A stretch of 5,370 nt of DNA from the NCBI GenBank assembly GCA_964622275.1, contig CAZUMX010000054.1, positions 1-5,370 on the forward strand, given 5' to 3'. The translations under genes and the position numbers were made by a program. Positions 1 through 5,352 of this stretch are shown here, in pieces (the stretch's first letter is position 1; each line of letters opens with the position of its first letter). This stretch comes from CAYPEZ01 sp964622275. GTDB lineage: Bacteria; Patescibacteriota; Minisyncoccia; Phycocordibacterales; UBA6899. Under the pieces are notes generated by a model. That model ran no database searches. It saw only the letters and a list, made by a program, of their open reading frames with translations, and was not told where the DNA came from.

Positions 1-36
1 CTATCTGTATCTCAGAAAGACTGGGTATTCGCGCTG

Positions 37-64
37 TTGTGTGCCTTGTGTTTTTCAGTATTTT
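37..64 (+). promoter_or_regulatory. Weak candidate sigma-70-type promoter for the surface protein gene
   Basis: A TTGTGT (37-42) and a TATTTT (59-64) are separated by 16 bases, resembling -35 and -10 boxes. Transcription would begin near 71 and leave a leader of about 45 nt before the ATG at 115. The stretch 51-90 is very T-rich, so chance matches are likely. No Shine-Dalgarno sequence is visible before 115. This is only the best match in the 114 bases available; the true promoter could lie left of the window. Confidence 0.22.
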
Positions 65-114
65 CGTTGTCTTTTTTTATTCATTTTTATCACTCATCCT
101 TAATTACTTCACCT

Positions 115-2958
115 ATGTCCGCATACTCATCAACTCGTACACTGTTCGCAGTCATGCTCGCAATCATCCTTGCGATTTCCGGGATGCTTGTTACCCGCGC
201 ATATGCAAATGACGATCAAACGACTGAGGTTCATTTTGAGACTCCTGCAGTCTCGACCGTGCTTGCCTTTGTTGCAGAGCATGGAGAGCATGGAGCGCAT
301 TCTGAAAACACAACCGGAGGACAGCATGATGACTCTCTCAACAACAAAGAAGGTCATGAAAAAAACCATCACGGAGATGACGGAGACGCTCATACGTCTG
401 CTTCCTGCACGGATAATGGTGGAACAAATGGACAAGGAGGGACGCCATCGACCCCAGCACCGGCAACGATCGTTGCAACAAAAATCATCTGCCAGAACGA
501 GGGAGATCTTCCAAACTGGGGAACTGGTGGAGCAGGGAGCATCACGGCTCAAACTGCAACAGATTGGATCACTGCTCATCCAGGGTGCTCACTCACCGAA
601 GGATGGAAATTCCAGTACGCACAAGGGTACACATATAATCCTGGCGATGCCTTCATTAACATGGCAGGCGATCCTTGGATGACTGTTGGACCAACAAATA
701 CACAGGGATCAGTTTCTTGGCAAGTTCCAGTTATGGAAAACGGCAGCTCGGTGATCAGTGTCCGCGAAGTACTTCTTTCTGGATTTCTTCCTTTCACACA
801 TGAAGCAACTCCAGACAACTCAAACAGTATTTCAGCTGAAATGTACTGTTCTGATGATATCTATAATTTCGATAATCTTGATTACGTTGCGAACCCAGTC
901 TCAGGAAATACCTACTATTGTGTCGCCTGGAACGTCCGCCAAGCCTCTCAGCTCCCCCAGTGCTCTGACTCTATTGATAATGACGGAGATGGTGCAATAG
1001 ATTTTCCCGCAGATGCAGGATGTACAAGTGCAACAGATAATGATGAGAATAATAACGAGAACAATCCACCTGTCATCGCTCTTGTTGGAGAAAACCCAGT
1101 AACGCTTACCGTTGGAACTGTATTTTCAGACCCTGGGGCAACAGCATCAGATCCAGAAGATGGAGTTCTCACTCCTTCTGTCACGGGTTCAGTCAACATA
1201 AATACTGTTGGAACATACACTCTCACCTACACAGCAACTGATTCCAAGGGGCTCTCTGTGTCAGTCACACGCACGGTCAATATTGTCCCCGTAGGAACAA
1301 CATTTCAGTGCTCTGACTCGATAGATAATGATGGGGATGGAGCGATAGACTTCCCAGCAGATGCAGGATGTACAAGTGCAACAGATAACGATGAGAACAA
1401 CGCCCCAATCATTACCCTCATTGGAGAGAGCTCAATCTCAGTTGTCATTGGAAACACATACACAGATCTCGGAGCAACCGCAACTGATACTGAGGACGGA
1501 AATATTACATCGAACATTGTTGCTACAGGAACAGTCGATACCGCAACATTAGGAACATACACTATTCGCTATAACGTTTCTGATTCAAAGGGGCTTGCTG
1601 CGACCGAAGTCACTCGTACGGTTACTGTTGTGCCTACTCCTGTGAATCCACCATCAGGTGGTGGGGGAGGAGGTGGGTCAGTTCCACCAAAATGTTCTAA
1701 CGGTGCAGATGATGATGGCGACGGAAAGGCGGACTATCCTCAGGATCCTGGATGTGAAAGCTCGAGCGACAATGATGAGACAGATCAGGGATCTGTTGGT
1801 GGAGGTGGAGGCGTAGGAGCCCCAGGCCTTCAGATCTTCAATGAGCGCCTTGTCATGGTTTCGTCCACATCAGCAAAGATCACTTGGAATACAAATCTTC
1901 TTGCCGATAGCCGCGTTGTCTATGGTGACCTTTCCAAGAACCCAGTCGGATCAGCTCCTATGTATGGATACATGCAGACAACCAGTACAAGCTCAGCTGC
2001 AACATCAAGTCATGAAATGGTTGTCACTGACCTCCCTGAAAACGCTGTAACATTCTTCCGACCTGTTTCATCCAATGGAGCAAGCACGGTCGTTGGGGTT
2101 GAACTTGTCACACCCGTTGTTGCAGGAAGCTGTACCTATCTTGAAAAATATCTTCGCCTTGGGTATTCAAATGATCCAGTCGAAGTAACAAAGCTCCAGC
2201 GCTTCCTCAAGGAATACGAAGGATTCACAAACCTTACAGTGACCGGTGTCTTCGATGTCGCAACTGACAAAGCCGTCCGTGCATTCCAGGATAAATACTC
2301 TGCCGATGTCCTCACCCCATGGGGACTTCCTGGAAACACTGGGTATGTGTATTACACGACCCAGAAGAAAGTTAATGAAATTTATTGCCAGCGCGCATTT
2401 CCACTTTCTGCCTCACAGCTTCTTGAAATTGATGCGTATGCTCAAACAATGCGTAGTGGAAATACTGGATCTGTGTCGGTCAACATCAGCAACATCCCAA
2501 CAACACAGCCATCACTTTCAGTAACACCATCTTCTGGAGTTGGATCAGTTTCAAAGCCTGTTTCAAAGCCTGTCATTGACCTCGCAAAGATCGATCTATC
2601 GGAAGTTGCTCCAAAGACTCCTGTGACAGAGCTTGTTCCTCAAACAGGGGACATTGCTTCTGGTGTGCAGACCAATGAGTCATACACAGGAAAGAAAGGA
2701 TTTGGACTTTCACTTCGAGACCTCTTTGCGGCAGTTCCTACTGTTGGGAAAAAAGATATTGAGCGAGGCACAACCACGACAATAGATAGTGCTCCTTGCG
2801 GAACAGTACTCGGAACAACGACATCACTCACTGCAAGTATCGCAAAGGCACTCAGCACAGAGCGTGGAGCACTTTGGGTTTGGCTCATCCTCTTTGCTCT
2901 CATTCTTGGTCTTGGCTTCGTCATGGCTCGCCGCAACCGACAAGCATCTCTACGGTAA
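115..2958 (+). CDS. Secreted, C-terminally membrane-anchored multi-domain surface protein (Ig-like DUF5011 repeats, Asp-rich cysteine loops, FN3-like and peptidoglycan-binding-like modules)
   Basis: The product has 947 residues. The frame is open back to a TTG at 37, but the ATG at 115 gives a proper signal peptide: residues 1-31 carry Arg8, a hydrophobic core at 10-26 and an AYA|N cleavage site after 31. The modules that follow are: a His-rich acidic segment (56-93); a Cys-containing domain of unknown function (about 118-275); a Cys/Asp loop 'CSDSIDNDGDG' (283-313); a DUF5011-type Ig-like repeat (318-392); an identical second loop (399-429); a second Ig-like repeat (430-506); a poly-Gly linker (515-521); a divergent third loop (527-557); a second Gly linker (562-566); an FN3-like domain with 'ITWNTNLLADSRVVYG' (about 573-665); a peptidoglycan-binding-like domain bounded by Cys673 and Cys758; a Ser/Thr/Pro-rich stalk (about 780-915); and a transmembrane helix (about 919-937) with a basic tail (RRNRQASLR). 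There is no LPXTG motif, so the helix is the likely anchor. Similar proteins are common in Parcubacteria, where roles in adhesion or the cell surface are presumed but not shown. No enzyme motif is seen. The exact function is unknown. Confidence 0.9.
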   Translation: MSAYSSTRTLFAVMLAIILAISGMLVTRAYANDDQTTEVHFETPAVSTVLAFVAEHGEHGAHSENTTGGQHDDSLNNKEGHEKNHHGDDGDAHTSASCTDNGGTNGQGGTPSTPAPATIVATKIICQNEGDLPNWGTGGAGSITAQTATDWITAHPGCSLTEGWKFQYAQGYTYNPGDAFINMAGDPWMTVGPTNTQGSVSWQVPVMENGSSVISVREVLLSGFLPFTHEATPDNSNSISAEMYCSDDIYNFDNLDYVANPVSGNTYYCVAWNVRQASQLPQCSDSIDNDGDGAIDFPADAGCTSATDNDENNNENNPPVIALVGENPVTLTVGTVFSDPGATASDPEDGVLTPSVTGSVNINTVGTYTLTYTATDSKGLSVSVTRTVNIVPVGTTFQCSDSIDNDGDGAIDFPADAGCTSATDNDENNAPIITLIGESSISVVIGNTYTDLGATATDTEDGNITSNIVATGTVDTATLGTYTIRYNVSDSKGLAATEVTRTVTVVPTPVNPPSGGGGGGGSVPPKCSNGADDDGDGKADYPQDPGCESSSDNDETDQGSVGGGGGVGAPGLQIFNERLVMVSSTSAKITWNTNLLADSRVVYGDLSKNPVGSAPMYGYMQTTSTSSAATSSHEMVVTDLPENAVTFFRPVSSNGASTVVGVELVTPVVAGSCTYLEKYLRLGYSNDPVEVTKLQRFLKEYEGFTNLTVTGVFDVATDKAVRAFQDKYSADVLTPWGLPGNTGYVYYTTQKKVNEIYCQRAFPLSASQLLEIDAYAQTMRSGNTGSVSVNISNIPTTQPSLSVTPSSGVGSVSKPVSKPVIDLAKIDLSEVAPKTPVTELVPQTGDIASGVQTNESYTGKKGFGLSLRDLFAAVPTVGKKDIERGTTTTIDSAPCGTVLGTTTSLTASIAKALSTERGALWVWLILFALILGLGFVMARRNRQASLR
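961..1053 (+). repeat. Asp-rich cysteine loop, copy 1 (coding repeat)
   Basis: Encodes residues 283-313 of the surface protein. The pattern DNDGDG resembles the Asp/Asn-rich calcium loops of EF-hand and thrombospondin type-3 repeats; calcium binding is inferred. Each copy carries two cysteines, which could form a disulfide. The encoded 31 residues are identical to copy 2 (1309-1401), but 12 of the 93 bases differ and every difference is silent. Confidence 0.85.
1309..1401 (+). repeat. Asp-rich cysteine loop, copy 2 (coding repeat)
   Basis: Encodes residues 399-429, identical in protein to copy 1. The silent differences cluster in the first half and at the end, with a 32-base identical stretch between. 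The loop plus the following Ig-like repeat (430-506) forms a unit that duplicates the earlier loop plus Ig-like repeat (283-392), although the two Ig-like repeats have diverged considerably. Confidence 0.85.
1693..1785 (+). repeat. Asp-rich cysteine loop, copy 3 (divergent)
   Basis: Encodes residues 527-557 and begins 'CSNGADDDGDGKADYPQDPG'. It keeps both cysteines, the DDDGDG acidic core and the trailing DNDE, but differs elsewhere from copies 1 and 2. It sits between two poly-Gly linkers (residues 515-521 and 562-566) rather than before an Ig-like repeat, so it may serve as a rigid spacer between flexible joints. Confidence 0.75.
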
Positions 2959-2976
2959 CACATCAGTTATTCAATG

Positions 2977-3013
2977 ACAGAAAAACACCTCATGTATTGG
3001 GGTGTTTTTCTGT
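2977..3013. terminator. Bidirectional intrinsic terminator between convergent genes
   Basis: A perfect 13-bp inverted repeat has arms ACAGAAAAACACC (2977-2989) and GGTGTTTTTCTGT (3001-3013) and an 11-base loop (2990-3000). Each strand carries a T5 run in the 3' arm of the hairpin, so it could work in both directions. It begins 18 bases after the surface protein stop codon. On the minus strand it includes the last codons and TGA stop of tsaD, whose stop falls in the loop. The T run lies inside the stem rather than after it, which is less canonical. Confidence 0.72.
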
Positions 3014-4135
3014 ATGAATCCTCCATCCTCCGAAAGCATCAAGTGGCGCACCGTCAATAACCTCTGCGTGGGCTCCTGCGAGAGCTATCATAAATGCATT
3101 GTCTGTAGAATGCATACGTTCTGGAGCAAAAAAAGTGATACCTTTCTTTTGTGCAAGTTGTGATAATGATTCTCTTATACGTGTGTTTGCCGAAACGCCT
3201 CCTCCGATGATCAATGCTCTTGCTCCAATATCCTCAACGGCACGTTCACACTTAATGGTGAGAACCTCAGTCACAGCATCTTCAAATGCTCGAGCAATAT
3301 CTGCTTTCTGTTCATCCGTGAGATTCCCAAGTTTTTTAACGAGATACAGCACTGCCGTTTTAAGACCAGAAAAAGAAAATGACAGGTCCCCAGAGTGTAT
3401 CATCGGACGGGGGAGTTGATATACACCTGGATTTCCACGAAGTGCGAGGCGTGAAATTTCTGGTCCTCCGGGGTAGGGGAGTCCGAGCATACGAGCAACC
3501 TTATCAAAACACTCACCAACAGCATCATCTTTTGTCTCGCCAAGGAGCGCATATTTACCAATAGCACTCATTTGAACGAGTTCGGTGTGTCCACCGGAGA
3601 TAAGAAGTGCAACGGCGGGGAAGTCCATTGAAGTAAAAGATTGCGATGCATTATCAAACACCGCTGCAAGAATGTGTCCTTCCATATGATTGACTGGAAC
3701 AACGGGGATGTTCCACAAAAGCCCTAACGCACGGGCAACATTGATTCCCACCCATAGCGCTGGTTCAAGCCCTGGGCCGCGTGTCACCACAATCCTATCA
3801 ATGGCGGGCACAGAAAGAGTGCCAATGGTGTTGAGAAATACATTCCCAAGTTCTGGTTCTCGCGAAAGAATACCGAGAATCTCTTTGCTGACGTCTTTGC
3901 TCGGTGTGTCTCCGTGATGTGAGAGCCCCGCTTTTTTGAGTACAAGGTCAAGAAGAGGAGCTATGGTCCGTGCGTGTTCACGTTTTGCAAGCGTGGGAAA
4001 CACTCCGCCATACTCACTGTGAAGTGCCGCTTGAGAAAGCGTTTCGTTAGCAAGGGTTTTTATCCGAGGACCATCGACCTCAACGATAGCTATCGCCGTC
4101 TCGTCACAACTTGTTTCAATGGCTAGTATCCGCAT
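2990..4135 (-). CDS. tsaD: tRNA N6-adenosine threonylcarbamoyltransferase TsaD (Kae1/YgjD/Gcp family)
   Basis: TsaD transfers the threonylcarbamoyl group from threonylcarbamoyl-AMP to A37 of ANN-decoding tRNAs, making t6A. In bacteria it works with TsaB and TsaE in the cytoplasm; neither is in this window. The 381-residue product starts with the family's 'MRILAIETSCDETA', which fixes the ATG at 4135. Visible family motifs are KREHA (51-55), VTRGPG (117-122), the metal-binding HMEGH (His150 and His154), SGGHTE (180-185), the GETKDDAVGECFDKVA region (199-214), FSFSGLKTA (253-261), GGGVSAN (311-317) and STDN (343-346), whose Asp345 is the expected metal ligand. All key residues look intact. The protein is about 40 residues longer than the usual 340, mainly from an insertion at about 71-107 before the VTRGPG motif. 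It lies 36 bases after the methyltransferase gene, with only a weak GATGAG as a possible ribosome site, and probably shares its transcript. Confidence 0.97.
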   Translation of the reverse strand: MRILAIETSCDETAIAIVEVDGPRIKTLANETLSQAALHSEYGGVFPTLAKREHARTIAPLLDLVLKKAGLSHHGDTPSKDVSKEILGILSREPELGNVFLNTIGTLSVPAIDRIVVTRGPGLEPALWVGINVARALGLLWNIPVVPVNHMEGHILAAVFDNASQSFTSMDFPAVALLISGGHTELVQMSAIGKYALLGETKDDAVGECFDKVARMLGLPYPGGPEISRLALRGNPGVYQLPRPMIHSGDLSFSFSGLKTAVLYLVKKLGNLTDEQKADIARAFEDAVTEVLTIKCERAVEDIGARALIIGGGVSANTRIRESLSQLAQKKGITFFAPERMHSTDNAFMIALAGAHAEVIDGAPLDAFGGWRIHTEKHPNT

Positions 4136-4171
4136 AAGTAGCGCTCATCTTACACGAGCAATCAGGATTTA

Positions 4172-4900
4172 TCATCCTTTATATATTGAGGAAAGAATGA
4201 CCCCTACAGATACTGCAAGATTAAGACTGCTCACGCCCTTACGCATAGGAATACGAACAGATTCTGCGGCACGACCCAGGATGCCATCAGACACCCCCTC
4301 ACGTTCAGTACCAAAAAGAATGATTGCATCCTGAGGCACCTCGACAAGGTCAAGATTTTTCCCATCAGGATCGCAGACAATAAGCGGTCCAGCCCATTGG
4401 TCTAACGTATCAATTCTTCCTACGTGGAGCGCATACTGAAGTCCTGATGCCCCTTGAATAACCCGAGGGTGCCAAGGGTCGCTTTCACCAATAACAAGAA
4501 GTCCTGACGCACCAAAAGCGGCGGCTGCACGAATACTCGCTCCAAGATTGCCCGGGTTCTTTGGATCTTCGAGAAGGACAAGCGGGGAAGATCTTTTATG
4601 GTCGAGAAGTACGTCTTGAGGATTACACACAGGTTTTGTTGCAATAGCCCATACCTCGGTCCAATGAAGACGCCCTGGTATATATTTATGAATATCAGCT
4701 TTTGTTGCCTCGATGCACATTTTAAAAAATGACTCTTTCACATCTGGAGCAAGTTGCTCAACAAAAGACTTCGCCTTTTCTGTATCAGTTGTATAAATCT
4801 GCTCTATGTGCGCACCAAGGCGGAGTGCATGTTTGACGGCATGGAAACCCGTGAGAAGCACGCGGTCTGATGAATACTCGACCTGAGAAAGAGGCCCCAT
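4172..4900 (-). CDS. TrmH/SpoU-family RNA 2'-O-ribose methyltransferase (RlmB-like)
   Basis: This is a SAM-dependent SPOUT methyltransferase that would methylate a ribose 2'-OH in rRNA or tRNA. From the ATG at 4900 it has 242 residues. An N-terminal substrate-binding domain begins at 'LLTGFHAVKHALRLG' (15-29). The catalytic domain from about 106 shows motif 1, NPGNLGASIRAAAAFG (115-130, with Asn118 and Arg124), motif 2, ILFGTEREGVS (194-204, with Glu201), and motif 3, IPMRKGVSSLNLAVSVG (217-233, with Asn227). These three form the knotted SAM site in this family. RlmB-type architecture suggests 23S rRNA Gm2251 methylation, but the target cannot be fixed from sequence. The frame stays open to 5011 only because it runs through tRNA-Val, so a start upstream of 4900 is rejected. 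A GTG at 4861 is an alternative start just before the family core; neither has a good ribosome site. Confidence 0.92.
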   Translation of the reverse strand: MGPLSQVEYSSDRVLLTGFHAVKHALRLGAHIEQIYTTDTEKAKSFVEQLAPDVKESFFKMCIEATKADIHKYIPGRLHWTEVWAIATKPVCNPQDVLLDHKRSSPLVLLEDPKNPGNLGASIRAAAAFGASGLLVIGESDPWHPRVIQGASGLQYALHVGRIDTLDQWAGPLIVCDPDGKNLDLVEVPQDAIILFGTEREGVSDGILGRAAESVRIPMRKGVSSLNLAVSVGVILSSIYKG

Positions 4901-4901
4901 G

Positions 4902-4974
4902 TGCACGATACAGGGCTCGAACCTGTGACCCCAGCAATGTGAATGCTGTGCTCTACCAACTGAGCTAATCGTCC
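4902..4974 (-). tRNA. tRNA-Val(CAC)
   Basis: The cloverleaf reads, on the minus strand: acceptor GGACGAT with ATCGTGC, bases 8-9 TA, D arm GCTC-AGTTGGTA-GAGC, anticodon arm CAGCA-TTCACAT-TGCTG, variable loop GGGTC, and T arm ACAGG-TTCGAGC-CCTGT. The anticodon at 4941-4939 is CAC, reading GTG valine codons. The discriminator is A (4902). It is followed by CAT, not CCA, so CCA must be added after transcription. All stems pair perfectly except position 2:71, which is G opposite G. It is the first gene of the minus-strand unit, and one base separates it from the methyltransferase ATG. Confidence 0.95.
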
Positions 4975-4985
4975 TTGTAAAATGG

Positions 4986-5013
4986 ATACTAACATATATT
5001 TGCCTAGTCACAA
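4986..5013 (-). promoter_or_regulatory. Candidate promoter for tRNA-Val and the methyltransferase-tsaD unit
   Basis: On the minus strand TTGTGA (5013-5008) and TAGTAT (4991-4986) are separated by 16 bases. Transcription would start near 4979, about 5 bases before the tRNA 5' end, leaving a very short 5' leader for RNase P to remove. The position fits well, but the boxes are imperfect and an AT-rich TATATG nearby offers another -10 choice. Confidence 0.45.
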
Positions 5014-5110
5014 ATTCTGGGGGAGCAGGGAATCGGTCCTTACAGGACCAGTACCCGTTTCCGATTTACTCACCATCGGAATGGATCACAAATAACGGAG
5101 AACGATGGAA

Positions 5111-5138
5111 ATGGGAAAATAGGGATGGGAAAATAGGG
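5111..5138 (+). repeat. Perfect 14-bp tandem duplication with a G-quadruplex-type motif
   Basis: The unit ATGGGAAAATAGGG occurs twice with no gap (5111-5124 and 5125-5138). It places four GGG runs at 5113, 5122, 5127 and 5136, with loops of 6, 2 and 6 bases. This meets the usual four-run G3 rule with loops up to 7 bases. The G-rich strand is the plus strand; RNA from the minus strand would be C-rich. Confidence 0.8.
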
Positions 5139-5184
5139 ATAAGTCCGATATTTTGATCAAATGTGTTGTCTAGTTTCTGCTAGT

Positions 5185-5210
5185 GGCACAACTCCTTTGT
5201 GCCTAATTTT
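5185..5210 (+). terminator. Terminator-like hairpin on the plus strand with a CTCCT loop
   Basis: GGCACAA (5185-5191) pairs with TTGTGCC (5197-5203) around the loop CTCCT and is followed by TAATTTT. On the plus strand this has the form of a short intrinsic terminator, but no plus-strand gene lies upstream, so either a small RNA ends here or the likeness is chance. The stem is only 7 bp and the T run is short and starts after TAA. Confidence 0.3.
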
Positions 5211-5270
5211 ATGTGAGCCACAATAATTTCCTCGCCGTCGCTACGGAAATTTTCCAGCCCCGGCCTCGCG

Positions 5271-5290
5271 GTTTCGTCTGCTGACGAAAC
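5271..5290. repeat. Perfect 8-bp inverted repeat with TGCT loop
   Basis: The arms GTTTCGTC (5271-5278) and GACGAAAC (5283-5290) flank the loop TGCT. Neither side has a T run, so a terminator role is unlikely. It sits just outside the 5313-5344 hairpin, in a GC-rich local context (5252-5301) unlike the AT-rich sequence at 5139-5230. Confidence 0.6.
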
Positions 5291-5306
5291 ATGGTTCCGC
5301 CCTCAC

Positions 5307-5344
5307 AAAACGCGAAAGGAAGTGGAGCAGTCCACTTCCTTTCG
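5307..5344 (-). terminator. Strong intrinsic terminator downstream of an upstream minus-strand tRNA
   Basis: A perfect 14-bp inverted repeat has arms CGAAAGGAAGTGGA (5313-5326) and TCCACTTCCTTTCG (5331-5344), with plus-strand loop GCAG. On the minus strand the hairpin is followed after two bases by TTTT (5310-5307). It begins 8 bases beyond the 3' end of the putative partial tRNA at 5353-5370, as expected for a terminator of a tRNA transcript. On the plus strand no useful T run follows. Confidence 0.7.
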
Positions 5345-5352
5345 TCGATTTA

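Larger units (their letters stand above)
5014..5306. other. Hairpin-rich intergenic region without a recognised gene
   Basis: No convincing protein gene or known RNA family is recognised here. Perfect inverted repeats are GGTCCT/AGGACC (5035-5049, loop 3), TTCCGAT/ATCGGAA (5059-5081, loop 9), the palindrome TTTGATCAAA (5152-5161), CTAG/CTAG (5170-5183), GGCACAA/TTGTGCC (5185-5203), AATTTCC/GGAAATT (5225-5251) and GTTTCGTC/GACGAAAC (5271-5290). TGTGAG (5212-5217) can pair with CTCACA (5302-5307) and close a multi-branch domain around the last two. The region separates a minus-strand terminator from the tRNA-Val promoter, so it is probably not leader RNA from upstream. It could be a structured RNA, a dispersed repeat element, or degenerate sequence; nothing here decides between them. 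Confidence 0.5.

Noticed and set aside
37..114. Earlier TTG start for the surface protein
   Set aside because: It would place 26 extra, partly hydrophobic residues before a complete signal peptide. The ATG at 115 gives a normal n-h-c signal structure.
130..2963. Several open frames on both strands overlapping the surface protein gene
   Set aside because: They lack recognisable domains and ribosome sites, and are Cys/Ser/Arg-rich shadows of the main frame.
4164..4178. Small hairpin at the methyltransferase stop (AGGAT/ATCCT, loop 5)
   Set aside because: A 5-bp stem with no T run on the minus strand after it; too weak to be a terminator within the transcription unit.
4804..4995. A second minus-strand open frame through tRNA-Val ('GRLAQLVEH...')
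   Set aside because: This is another well-known spurious translation of a tRNA gene, and it then overlaps the methyltransferase out of frame.
4901..5011. Upstream in-frame extension of the methyltransferase by 37 residues
   Set aside because: The extension is translation of tRNA-Val and its promoter ('SSVGRAQ...' is a typical false tRNA translation) and lies outside the family's N-terminal domain.
5011..5080. A second tRNA-like 3' end (CGATTCCCTG then CTCCCCCA) on the minus strand
   Set aside because: No 5' partner for the T stem, no D or anticodon arm and no matching acceptor strand can be built; only the short repeat is shared with a tRNA.
5014..5306. tmRNA, RNase P RNA or SRP RNA in the gap
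   Set aside because: The length is suggestive, but I see none of the conserved elements: no GAGGAAAGTCC (RNase P), no tRNA-like pair of ends (tmRNA), and no SRP GNRA/GGAA core.
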